Positions 1 to 6,431 of a DNA stretch of 19,558 nt are shown piece by piece. This DNA is from JACRCE01 sp038043305 (GTDB lineage: Bacteria; Desulfobacterota; GWC2-55-46), in contig JBBTCG010000082.1 in assembly GCA_038043305.1 (NCBI GenBank), forward strand, positions 1-19,558, written 5' to 3'. Position 1 is the first letter of the stretch; each line of letters begins with the position of its first letter. Position numbers and translations under genes: made by a program. Below the pieces are notes generated by a model. It was given only the letters and a program-made list of their open reading frames with translations, did no database searches and was not told the DNA's origin.

Positions 1-160
1 TGTCATTCCCGCAATCCCCCGATAGAGACATTCGAGGGCAAGCTTTTAGCGGGAATCCAGAGTCTTTATGTTTTCGACCTTAAGACGCTGGCCTTCCCGA
101 TTTCATAGATTCCCGATTAAAACTTCGGGAATGACATGCCTCGGGAATGACAATTCCGAG
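1..160. repeat. REP/BIME-like cluster of palindromic repeat units
   Basis: The 11-mer TGTCATTCCCG lies at 1-11, and its reverse complement CGGGAATGACA occurs at 126-136 and again at 142-152. Further inverted pairs are ATTCCCGC at 5-12 with GCGGGAAT at 49-56, and ATTCCCGA at 109-116 with TCGGGAAT at 125-132. Bases 140-160 fold as a hairpin with one bulged G. Such clustered short palindromes are typical of dispersed extragenic (REP-type) repeats. The left end is cut by the window, so the true extent is unknown. No reading frame here looks like a gene. Confidence 0.6.
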
Positions 161-546
161 GCGCGGGATAGAATAAATCAGAGCTTCCTTAAGTCAGTTA
201 CGGTGTTACGCTTACGCAGGGACGCCGTGGTAAATGGGAAAGGTGAGTCTGCACACAACATTAGGTCTTAGAATCTGTTGTGTAGATTAGGCCCCTTTCC
301 CGAAAACTTTGTTCCAAAGGTCGAACGGTATCTTAAGCCTCCCTTGGGGATGAGCTCGTATTCGCAAGGTTGACCTGAACGAAGCAGCTGCCCTCAGCGT
401 TGCTTTTTCGTCAAGGATGTCTTTATGTCAATAAATAACATATCGGAATAAACAGGGACAGATGTCCCTATCCCTATTAACCCAAAAAACTCGACACTGA
501 AACAGTTGTTTTTACACTCTATGAGCAGCAACACAACCTCTTTGCT
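161..546. other. Intergenic region without a recognisable gene
   Basis: I see no credible coding frame or tRNA here. The stretch holds an 8-bp inverted repeat, ACACAACA (253-260) with TGTTGTGT (276-283) around a 15-nt loop, and a 7-bp hairpin at 454-469 annotated separately. It lies downstream of the amidohydrolase stop codon. No clear GC hairpin with a T-tract was found for that transcript, so its terminator is not identified. Confidence 0.5.
454..471. repeat. 18-nt palindromic repeat, copy 1 (left of amidohydrolase)
   Basis: AGGGACA (454-460) pairs with TGTCCCT (463-469) around a 2-nt loop. The 18-nt unit is 16/18 identical to a unit at 2060-2077 on the other side of the amidohydrolase gene. 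Similar GGGACAG palindromes are, to my knowledge, common dispersed repeats in some bacterial genomes; the copy number in this genome cannot be seen here. Confidence 0.55.
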
Positions 547-2025
547 TTACTCTTTACCTCCAACGGCCTTGCCGCTCCGCTCGGTGCGAATCCCCTGACC
601 GGGCCTTGTGTTTTTGCGGAGGCCGCGCGGGTCTTTTACGATCCTTCCGTTCACGATAACGTATTCAAAGCCTTTGGAAAAGCTGTTCGGCCTTTCAACG
701 GTCGCGGTATCCGTTACAGTGTCTGGGTTGAATATTACTACGTCGGCGTCCATGCCTTGTTGCAGCCTGCCTTTTTTTCTCATTTGAGCGGAGGCCGCCT
801 CAAGCCGCTTTGCGGGCATAAGCAACATCTTATTGATGGCCTCCATCAGGGTTATGGTCTTATCCTCCCTTACATAGACCCTAAGCGTCCTTGCAAACGT
901 GCCGGCTGCGCGCGGATGGTTGTTGTTGCCCGGCTCCATTATGCCGTCGCTTCCAAGCATTACAAAAGGAGAGGAAAGGGCCTGCGTTACGTCGTCTTCC
1001 GGTATGGCGTAGGCAACCGCGAGTTTGCCGGCCTTCCGGTATTTTGCAAAATTCTCCTTGGTCAGACGCTCGGCGCTGCCGCCTATCTGTAGATCGTTAT
1101 ATGTTATACGGAAGCGTTTTTGCCAGCCGTCGTCAAATCGCGCGGAGTTGAGATACGTGGCCCAGAACGGGTATGGGTATGTGCAGGCGGTTATGTCCAC
1201 CCCGTCCTCAACCGCTTTTTTAATCAGTTCGAGCGAGGCGGCCATTGAAAACGTCCCGCCCGTCGAGTTTATGTGATCAACGTGGATTGACGCGCCTATT
1301 TTTCCGGCGAGCGTTATGACCTCGTTAAGCGCGTCAATATTGGTTCCGGGCGCCTCCATAGTAGAGTAGCGCACGTGAAAGAAGACCGGCACGTTGAAAC
1401 GTTTTGCAACGGTCATCATGGCCTCCACCTCGTCTTGCGAGGCGCCGGGGGCGTATTCAAGGCTCATGCCAAGGCCGAGGCCGCCTTCATCAAGCGCTTT
1501 TTGCGCCATCCTGACGAGCCGTTCAATCTCCTTTGTTGTTGCGGGTCTGTAAGGGTTGACGCCGATTGAGAGCCTTGCCGAGTTATAGAAAAATCCGGCG
1601 CCGAAGTTTACAGGCGTTATACCTGCAAATTTTTTGCGCCATTTGAGAGGCTCTATTGCTCCGCCGTGCATGGCAAGGTTTGTCGTTACACCGTCCGCGA
1701 CCTTGTACCAGACGCCGTATTCGTTCGGGTCATAAGAAAGGATATCAATGAAGCCCGGGCTGACGACAAAGCCCGCCGCGCTGATCTCAACCTTGCCAAT
1801 AATCGGCTCCGTCGTAACAACGGCGATTGTCCGGCCGTTTATCCCGACGTTCATCCCGGTCTTGTCCAGTCCGGTCTCAGGGTCCATGACGCGCCCACCG
1901 ACTATTACGATGTCATAGTTTGTCGGGGAGGCAGCATTAACAACGCCCAAGCCGCCAAACAGAAGCCACAACACGAGACAGGGGAAGGCTGTAAGTATGA
2001 GTCCAATGCCCTTGCGGTCGGTCAT
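547..2025 (-). CDS. Secreted D-aminoacylase-like amidohydrolase
   Basis: This 492-aa protein belongs to the metal-dependent amidohydrolase superfamily, closest in appearance to N-acyl-D-amino-acid deacylases. Those enzymes remove the acyl group from N-acyl-D-amino acids. A signal peptide fills residues 1-31 (basic start, long hydrophobic core, VNA before the cut), so the enzyme is probably periplasmic. The small beta domain begins at DIVIVGGRVMDP (38-49), and the barrel begins at SPGFID (89-94). His217 (FFHVR), His248/His251 (IHVDH) and Asp360 (MLGSDG) match family metal or catalytic positions. The usual HxH after PGFID is replaced by ILSY (residues 95-98), which is odd for the superfamily. 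The start is the first ATG after an in-frame stop, and its ribosome-binding site is weak. It lies beyond the HU terminator, so it is probably a separate transcription unit. Substrate is unknown. Confidence 0.8.
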   Translation of the reverse strand: MTDRKGIGLILTAFPCLVLWLLFGGLGVVNAASPTNYDIVIVGGRVMDPETGLDKTGMNVGINGRTIAVVTTEPIIGKVEISAAGFVVSPGFIDILSYDPNEYGVWYKVADGVTTNLAMHGGAIEPLKWRKKFAGITPVNFGAGFFYNSARLSIGVNPYRPATTKEIERLVRMAQKALDEGGLGLGMSLEYAPGASQDEVEAMMTVAKRFNVPVFFHVRYSTMEAPGTNIDALNEVITLAGKIGASIHVDHINSTGGTFSMAASLELIKKAVEDGVDITACTYPYPFWATYLNSARFDDGWQKRFRITYNDLQIGGSAERLTKENFAKYRKAGKLAVAYAIPEDDVTQALSSPFVMLGSDGIMEPGNNNHPRAAGTFARTLRVYVREDKTITLMEAINKMLLMPAKRLEAASAQMRKKGRLQQGMDADVVIFNPDTVTDTATVERPNSFSKGFEYVIVNGRIVKDPRGLRKNTRPGQGIRTERSGKAVGGKE

Positions 2026-2050
2026 ATCGGTTCTCGGCCTTGGTTTATTG

Positions 2051-2084
2051 AGGGAAAATAGGGACAGCTGTTCCTATTTACCCT
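2051..2084. repeat. 34-nt palindrome, copy 2 of GGGACAG repeat (upstream of amidohydrolase)
   Basis: Bases 2056-2079 form a nearly perfect 24-nt palindrome with a single non-Watson-Crick (G-T) pair. Outer arms AGGG (2051-2054) and CCCT (2081-2084) extend it. It lies about 25 nt upstream of the amidohydrolase start codon. It may be a dispersed REP-type repeat, related to 454-471, or an operator for the gene; the similarity to copy 1 favours the former. Confidence 0.6.
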
Positions 2085-2180
2085 AAACGAAAAACGCCCC
2101 GCATCGCACCACTTCGTATCACGTAAGGATGTTACTTGACAAATCTCCTTGTGATGCTAAGTGGTGCGATGCGGGGCGTT
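2085..2180 (-). terminator. Strong rho-independent terminator after HU
   Basis: A 22-bp perfect stem pairs 2093-2114 with 2159-2180. Further inside, GTATCAC pairs with GTGATGC (one mismatch) and AAGGA with TCCTT. Read on the minus strand, the stem is followed by TTTTTCGTTT (2094-2085), the expected U-tract. It lies 62 nt past the HU stop codon and very probably ends the whole ribosomal-protein transcript. The stem is far longer than a typical intrinsic terminator. Confidence 0.85.
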
Positions 2181-2242
2181 GAGGATGTCAAATCCATAGG
2201 CGCAACTGGGGCGTCAGGTATGGCGATAGATAGTCAGGGGGC

Positions 2243-2527
2243 CTACTTCTTGAGCACCGCGTCCTTGCAGACCTTGGCGATCCTGAACTTCACGGCCTGT
2301 TTGGCCGGTATCTGGATGGTCTCGCCTGTGCGCGGATTCCTGCCCTGCCTCGCCGCTCTGTCAACCAGCACGAGCTTGCCTATCCCCGGTATCGTAAAAC
2401 TGTTTACCGCTTCCGTGTACGCCAATTCAGTCATCGCAGCAAGTATCTCGTGAACCGTCTTCTTGGGCACGCCGGACTTCTCGGCTATGGCGTTTTCAAT
2501 CTGCGATTTGCTCATTGCGTTCGACAT
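2243..2527 (-). CDS. HU-family DNA-binding protein
   Basis: This 94-aa protein belongs to the HU/IHF family, small dimeric proteins that bend and compact DNA in the nucleoid. The N-terminal helices (SKSQIENAIAEKSGV) and the DNA-binding arm signature GRNPRTGE (about residues 63-70), followed by IPAKQAVKFR, are clear. Length is close to the usual 90 aa, with four extra residues before MSKSQ. The ATG at 2527 has a good GGAGG 7 nt upstream. It begins 30 nt after rplQ and is followed by a strong terminator, so it is probably the last gene of the alpha-operon transcript. Whether it is HU or IHF-like cannot be settled by eye. Confidence 0.92.
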   Translation of the reverse strand: MSNAMSKSQIENAIAEKSGVPKKTVHEILAAMTELAYTEAVNSFTIPGIGKLVLVDRAARQGRNPRTGETIQIPAKQAVKFRIAKVCKDAVLKK

Positions 2528-2557
2528 TTTTCAACCTCCATCTTTATGTCAGCGGTA

Positions 2558-3103
2558 TTAAGATTTACGGCGCATCGGTCCAGCCTCTGCCTTCTTCTTT
2601 CTCTCGGTCTTTGCCTCTCCCACGGCCTTCTTTTCACTATTCTTTGCGCCAGCCTTTGCCCCTGCGGATGCGGCCTTTGCCGTTGGCTTCGATGACGCAG
2701 CCTTCAGGGCCTTTGCCGGCTTTGTTCCCGTTGCCTTTGCCTCTTTGGCCGACTCGACCAGCTCTATGAAAGACATGTGCGCGTTATCGCCCGGCCTTGC
2801 CCCAAGTTTTACGATCCTCGTATAACCGCCTTTCCTCTCCTTATACTGAGGGGCCACGTCGTCAAAAAGTCGGGTTACCGCGATCTTATTTCGCATGAAG
2901 GCAAATGCCCTGCGCCTCGCGTGCACGCTGCCGTCCTTACCGAGCGTAATCATCTTCTCGGCGTAGCGCCTGAGGAGCTTTGCCCTCGGCGTCGTGGTGC
3001 GTATCCTGCCGGCCAGCACCAGGTCGTTGGTCATATTGGCCATGACCGCCCTAAGATGCCCCACGGCCATATCGAAGCGTTTTTCGTCTCTATTATGTCT
3101 CAT
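2558..3103 (-). CDS. rplQ: Large-subunit ribosomal protein L17, with extended tail
   Basis: L17 sits near the exit tunnel of the 50S subunit. Residues 1-115 align without gaps to the family start (MRH..., then GRIRTTTPRAKLLRRYAEKMITLGK). However, the normally conserved stretch after MRH, usually like GRKLGRTSSHRKAL, reads EKRFDMAVGHLRAV here, so the N-terminus is divergent. Length is 181 aa against roughly 115-130 in most bacteria. The extra 60 or so residues from about 118 on are low-complexity and rich in Ala and Lys, resembling histone-H1-like tails. The ATG has AAGGGG upstream. Position right after rpoA supports the call. Confidence 0.93.
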   Translation of the reverse strand: MRHNRDEKRFDMAVGHLRAVMANMTNDLVLAGRIRTTTPRAKLLRRYAEKMITLGKDGSVHARRRAFAFMRNKIAVTRLFDDVAPQYKERKGGYTRIVKLGARPGDNAHMSFIELVESAKEAKATGTKPAKALKAASSKPTAKAASAGAKAGAKNSEKKAVGEAKTERKKKAEAGPMRRKS

Positions 3104-3133
3104 CTCAAGACTACCCCTTGTCCGTTAACTATT

Positions 3134-3292
3134 TTCAGGCCGGTTCTAAAAATTGCCATTTTTCCCGATCTCTGCGTCAGGACGAAAATAAAAATACTCA
3201 CATATTAACATATATGCTGCGCTTTTTATTTTCGCCCTTCCTTGACCTCGGAAAAACTATCTAATTTTTAGAGCCGGCCTTCAGGCCGGTTC
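3134..3292. repeat. MITE-like 142-bp imperfect palindrome between rpoA and rplQ
   Basis: GGCCGGTTCTAAAAAT (3138-3153) and its inverted partner (3264-3279) match at 15 of 16 positions. A second, nested inverted repeat of 12 exact bases pairs CGAAAATAAAAA (3183-3194) with 3223-3234. The unit 3138-3279 is flanked by TTCA on both sides (3134-3137 and 3280-3283), within a longer 13-nt direct repeat TTCAGGCCGGTTC (3134-3146 and 3280-3292). This layout fits a small non-autonomous transposable element with a target-site duplication. Its right end touches the last codons of rpoA. In the transcript it would form a long hairpin ahead of rplQ. Confidence 0.6.
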
Positions 3293-4303
3293 CTTAATAT
3301 CCGTAGTACGCATGGCATCAAGCGACTTCCTTGACGGGAAGTCGTCCACATTCATGCCAAAGTCGAGTCCCATGTTGTGAAGCAGCTCTTTTATCTCATT
3401 CAAAGACTTTCTGCCGAAGTTTTTCGTCCTGAGCATCTCCTGCTCGGTCTTCTGCACCATCTCACCTATGTACTTTATGTCCGCGTTCTTGAGGCAGTTG
3501 GCGCTCCTCACGGAAAGCTCCATCTCGTCCACGGTCTTGAAAAGATGCTCGTTGAACTGAGGGTTTACGTCCGGCTTCTCGGAAGACCGCTCCTCCTCTT
3601 CCTCGAACGTTATGAACACGCTCAACTGGTCCTTGAATATCTTGGCGGCTATGGCAACGGCGCTCTGAGGGTCAATCGCGCCGGAGGTCCACAGCTCCAG
3701 GACGAGCTTGTCGTAATCGGTTCTCTGCCCTACCCTCGCGTGCATTACGTTGAAGTTGACGCGCGTTACCGGCTGGAAGACCGAGTCAATCGCAATCATC
3801 CCTATCGTCGTCTCAGGGGGCTTATTTCTTTCGGAGGGCACGTAGCCCTTGCCATGGTTTGCTATCAGCTCGCAGTCGAACTTCGAGTCCTTGGACACGG
3901 TTGCGATATGCTGGCTTGGATTCAATATCTCTACGGTCGAATCGCAGATGATCTCCTTTGCCGTAACCACGCCGTGCGGCCCAGTGCCCTTTATGCGAAG
4001 CGTCTTGGGGCCGTCGCCATGAATCCTGAGCTTTACCTGCTTGAGGTTCAAGATTATATCCGATACGTCCTCTTTGACGCCCGGCACGGACGAAAACTCG
4101 TGAAGAACGCCGTCTACCTTAACGTTGGTTATCGCCGCGCCCTGAAGCGACGACAGCAATATCCTTCTAAGCGAATTCCCGATGGTTACGCCAAAACCGC
4201 GCTCAAGAGGCTCTGCAACAAACTTTCCGTATGTGTTGGTAAGTGTTTCCTTGTCAACCTCAAGCTTTTTAGGTTTAATAAGGTCCCGCCAGTTTTTTTG
4301 CAT
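3281..4303 (-). CDS. rpoA: RNA polymerase alpha subunit
   Basis: The 340-aa alpha subunit seeds assembly of RNA polymerase through its N-terminal domain and contacts UP elements and activators through its C-terminal domain. The NTD runs from MQKNWRDLIKPKKLEV to about residue 230 with the GNSLRRILLSSLQGAAIT signature. An acidic linker FEEEEERSSEKPDVN leads to the CTD, where ELSVRSANCLKNADI carries Arg266 and Asn269, equivalents of the E. coli DNA-contacting Arg265 and Asn268. I chose the ATG at 4303 because MQKNWRDL is the usual family start; an upstream in-frame ATG at 4435 would add 44 unrelated residues. The final codons overlap the repeat at 3134-3292. Confidence 0.98.
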   Translation of the reverse strand: MQKNWRDLIKPKKLEVDKETLTNTYGKFVAEPLERGFGVTIGNSLRRILLSSLQGAAITNVKVDGVLHEFSSVPGVKEDVSDIILNLKQVKLRIHGDGPKTLRIKGTGPHGVVTAKEIICDSTVEILNPSQHIATVSKDSKFDCELIANHGKGYVPSERNKPPETTIGMIAIDSVFQPVTRVNFNVMHARVGQRTDYDKLVLELWTSGAIDPQSAVAIAAKIFKDQLSVFITFEEEEERSSEKPDVNPQFNEHLFKTVDEMELSVRSANCLKNADIKYIGEMVQKTEQEMLRTKNFGRKSLNEIKELLHNMGLDFGMNVDDFPSRKSLDAMRTTDIKEPA

Positions 4304-4436
4304 GATGCCCCCGTCTCTTAATTTATGTATGGAACAAGGATATGTATAATTTACCGTTGCGCCCCTTATCGGCTGTGAAACAAATGCATTACGCGGGACG
4401 CATTGTACCAAACTGAAGCCTCCGAGAAAACACAAC

Positions 4437-5063
4437 TTATTTTGAATACAACTCCACTACAAGCTGCTCGTTCATCGGCACGGTTACGTCCTCGCGTCTC
4501 GGCAGCCTGGCCACTATGCCCTTCATCTGCCCCTTGTCAAGCGTAAACCATTCCGGTACGCCCCTTCTCTCGGCGGACTTGGCGTTTTCGGCAAGCTTAG
4601 GCTTTTTCTTCCACTTGTCGGTAACCTCTATTACGTCCGCGCTCTTTAGCCTGTAGGACGGGATGTCAACGGAGCGGCCGTTCACATTGAAGCCTCCGTG
4701 CGTAACCATCATCCTCGCCTCTTTCCTGCACCCGGCGAAGCCAAGCCTGTATACGGCGTTGTCAAGACGCCTCTCAAGATACGCGACGAGGGTCTCACCG
4801 GTGATGCCCTTTGCCCTTTCAGCGGCCTTAAAGGTGTTTTTGAACTGCGCCTCCATCAGCCCGTATATCCGTTTTATCTTCTGCTTTTCCCTGAGCTGGA
4901 GCGCGTATTCAGAAACCTTTCCCCTGGCCTGTCCGTGCTGCCCCGGGGCGTAGCTCCTTCTCTCAAAGGCGCATTTATCCGTGTAGCACCTCTCCGCCTT
5001 GAAAAAAAGCTTAGTGCCTTCGCGCCTGCACAACTTGCATACGGAACTCAAATGCCTTGCCAA
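4437..5063 (-). CDS. rpsD: Small-subunit ribosomal protein S4, zinc-binding type
   Basis: S4 is a primary 16S rRNA binder that starts 30S assembly, and in many bacteria it represses its own operon. The 208-aa protein has the N-terminal zinc knuckle Cys9, Cys12, Cys26, Cys31, the PGQHG loop, and the S4 RNA-binding domain around residues 95-160 (LERRLDNAVYRLGFA, VTHGGFNVNGRSVDIPSYRLK). The start codon is TTG at 5063, with GGGAGG 7 nt upstream; the protein then begins MARHLSS. It lies between rpsK and rpoA. A 127-nt spacer with a hairpin precedes it. Confidence 0.98.
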   Translation of the reverse strand: MARHLSSVCKLCRREGTKLFFKAERCYTDKCAFERRSYAPGQHGQARGKVSEYALQLREKQKIKRIYGLMEAQFKNTFKAAERAKGITGETLVAYLERRLDNAVYRLGFAGCRKEARMMVTHGGFNVNGRSVDIPSYRLKSADVIEVTDKWKKKPKLAENAKSAERRGVPEWFTLDKGQMKGIVARLPRREDVTVPMNEQLVVELYSK

Positions 5064-5109
5064 CTTGTGACCTCCCTCTTTGTTTACGTCCTGACCCTAT
5101 TATGGCCGT

Positions 5110-5141
5110 ATCATGCCTCATTGAGATGTACCCGGCATGAT
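5110..5141 (-). promoter_or_regulatory. Hairpin in the rpsK-rpsD spacer, possible leader element
   Basis: ATCATGCC (5110-5117) pairs with GGCATGAT (5134-5141) around a 16-nt loop. It lies about 46 nt upstream of the rpsD start codon within an unusually wide 127-nt spacer. S4 controls its own synthesis through mRNA structures in several bacteria, so an S4 or other translational control role is conceivable. A REP-type repeat is equally possible. No T-tract follows, so it is not a terminator. Confidence 0.35.
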
Positions 5142-5190
5142 GGAAATTATTGTAATATTAGGGCTTCTCTACTAACGCCTTCACGCCAAC

Positions 5191-5565
5191 TTAAACCCTG
5201 CGCCTCTTAGGCGGCCTGCATCCGTTGTGCGGCAAAGGCGTTACGTCCCTTATGAGGCTTATGCTGAAGCCTGCGGACTGTAATGACCTCAATGCCGCCT
5301 CCCTGCCTGAGCCGGGGCCGTTGAGATAAACGTCAACCGTTCTTACGCCGCTGTCCATCGCCTTCCTCGCAGCCGTCTCAGCGGCAACCTGCGCGGCGAA
5401 CGGGGTGCCCTTCCTTGATCCCTTGAAGCCCTGCCCGCCTGAGCTTGACCATGCGAGCACGTTGCCTGCGGGATCGGTTATGCTTATAATAGTGTTATTG
5501 AACGTTGACTTTATATGAACAACGCCCTTTGATACCGCCCTTTTTTCCTTCTTAGGCTTTGCCAT
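5191..5565 (-). CDS. rpsK: Small-subunit ribosomal protein S11
   Basis: S11 lies on the 30S platform and helps hold mRNA near the Shine-Dalgarno helix. The 124-aa sequence shows the family pattern: GVVHIKSTFNNTIISITD, then WSSSGGQGFKGSRKGTPFAAQ, and the C-terminal DVTPLPHNGCRPPKRRRV. Length is close to the usual 125-130 aa. The ATG at 5565 has GGAGAGGAAA upstream. It follows rpsM after 70 nt, the standard alpha-operon order. Confidence 0.98.
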   Translation of the reverse strand: MAKPKKEKRAVSKGVVHIKSTFNNTIISITDPAGNVLAWSSSGGQGFKGSRKGTPFAAQVAAETAARKAMDSGVRTVDVYLNGPGSGREAALRSLQSAGFSISLIRDVTPLPHNGCRPPKRRRV

Positions 5566-5635
5566 CTATTTCCTCTCCATCACATTTATCAACGACGGCT
5601 CATGCCGCCTTGGTTAGCTTCGACTGCCCGGCCTC

Positions 5636-6010
5636 TTACTCGGCCTTTCTCAGGGACACAACTCCCTTCCTTGGGCCTTTCCTCGTTCTCGCGTTGGTAT
5701 GCGTCCGCTGGCCGCGCACCGGAAGGTTCTTCCGATGGCGGAGGCCCCTGTAGCAGCCCATGTCTATCAGCATCTTTACGTGCATTGACACGTCTTTTCT
5801 CAGGTCGCCCTCGACCTTGAAGTCCGTATCAATGACCTTTCTGATGGCGCCCACCTGAGCCTCGGTCAAATCCTGCGTCTTTATCGCAGGGTCAACGCCA
5901 GCCTTTGCAAGTATCTTTCCCGTTGAAGTGCGGCCAAGGCCGAATATCTTCATCAGCGCGATACCGATGCGTTTATTTTTGTTAAGGTCTACTCCGGCAA
6001 TTCTTGCCAC
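5636..6010 (-). CDS. rpsM: Small-subunit ribosomal protein S13
   Basis: S13 sits on the 30S head, bridges to the 50S subunit and contacts P-site tRNA through its basic tail. The 124-aa protein has the family start ARIAGVDLNKNKRIGIAL, the helix-hairpin-helix region GLGRTSTGKILAKAGVD and the tail HTNARTRKGPRKGVV. The start codon is GTG at 6010, preceded by GGAGG 5 nt upstream, so no ATG is needed. It lies 22 nt after rpmJ, as in many bacteria. Confidence 0.98.
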   Translation of the reverse strand: MARIAGVDLNKNKRIGIALMKIFGLGRTSTGKILAKAGVDPAIKTQDLTEAQVGAIRKVIDTDFKVEGDLRKDVSMHVKMLIDMGCYRGLRHRKNLPVRGQRTHTNARTRKGPRKGVVSLRKAE

Positions 6011-6032
6011 TTATTCCTCCGTTGCCTTTTAA

Positions 6033-6146
6033 TTATCCCTGTCTCTGTTTATGCTTGGGGTTGACGCAAACCACGCGCACCACGCCTGTGCGCCGCACTA
6101 TCTTGCACTTGACGCATATCTTTTTAACCGAGCTTCTTACCTTCAT
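6033..6146 (-). CDS. rpmJ: Large-subunit ribosomal protein L36, zinc type
   Basis: Reading the minus strand from the ATG at 6146 gives a 37-aa protein starting MKVRSSVKKICVKCKIVRR and ending KHKQRQG. Cys11, Cys14, Cys27 and His32 form the CCCH zinc site of classical L36, a small 23S rRNA-binding protein of the 50S subunit. AAGGAGA lies 4 nt upstream. The gene sits between infA and rpsM, its standard place. Presence of the zinc ligands marks it as the C+ form rather than the zinc-free paralogue. Confidence 0.97.
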   Translation of the reverse strand: MKVRSSVKKICVKCKIVRRTGVVRVVCVNPKHKQRQG

Positions 6147-6197
6147 ACTATCTCCTTAAAAAATATACCAAAACAAATACCTGCCCGCAAACCACAA

Positions 6198-6416
6198 CTA
6201 CTTAGCCCTGTAGGTTATCCTGCCCCTTGTGAGGTCATACGGGGAAAGCTCTATCGTTACCTTGTCCCCCGGAAGTATCTTTATGAAATGCATCCTCATC
6301 TTGCCTGATACGTGCGCAAGGACCTTATGCTTGTTTTCCAGCTCAACCCTGAACATAGCGTTGGGCAATGTCTCTATAACCGTGCCCTCAACCTGTATTG
6401 CCTCTTCTTTTGGCAT
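6198..6416 (-). CDS. infA: Translation initiation factor IF-1
   Basis: IF-1 binds the ribosomal A site during initiation and assists IF-2 and IF-3. The 72-aa protein is the standard length and is a single S1/OB-fold domain: EAIQVEGTVIETLPNAMFRVEL, then HVSGKMRMHFIKILPGDKVTIEL and SPYDLTRGRITYR. All six Ile codons are ATA and all five Arg codons are AGG, striking for a highly expressed gene. TAGGAGT lies 11 nt upstream of the ATG. It starts 15 nt after map. Confidence 0.98.
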   Translation of the reverse strand: MPKEEAIQVEGTVIETLPNAMFRVELENKHKVLAHVSGKMRMHFIKILPGDKVTIELSPYDLTRGRITYRAK

Positions 6417-6431
6417 ACCGCTTGTAAACTC

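Noticed and set aside
68..271. Plus-strand 67-codon frame in the left repeat region
   Set aside because: It runs through REP-like palindromes, has no convincing ribosome-binding site and no recognisable protein features.
1..546. CRISPR array or tRNA at the left edge
   Set aside because: The repeats are few, irregular and palindromic with no regular spacers, and no cloverleaf was recognised.
3377..4321. Long plus-strand open frame (314 codons) opposite rpoA
   Set aside because: It is antisense to a clear rpoA gene, has no family resemblance and no good ribosome-binding site; long shadow frames are expected in this codon usage.
3281..4435. Longer RpoA starting at 4435
   Set aside because: The extra 44 residues have no family similarity, while the ATG at 4303 gives the standard N-terminus.
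4304..4436. Internal promoter before rpoA
   Set aside because: AT-rich TATACAT-like bases are present on the minus strand, but no -35 box at acceptable spacing could be found.
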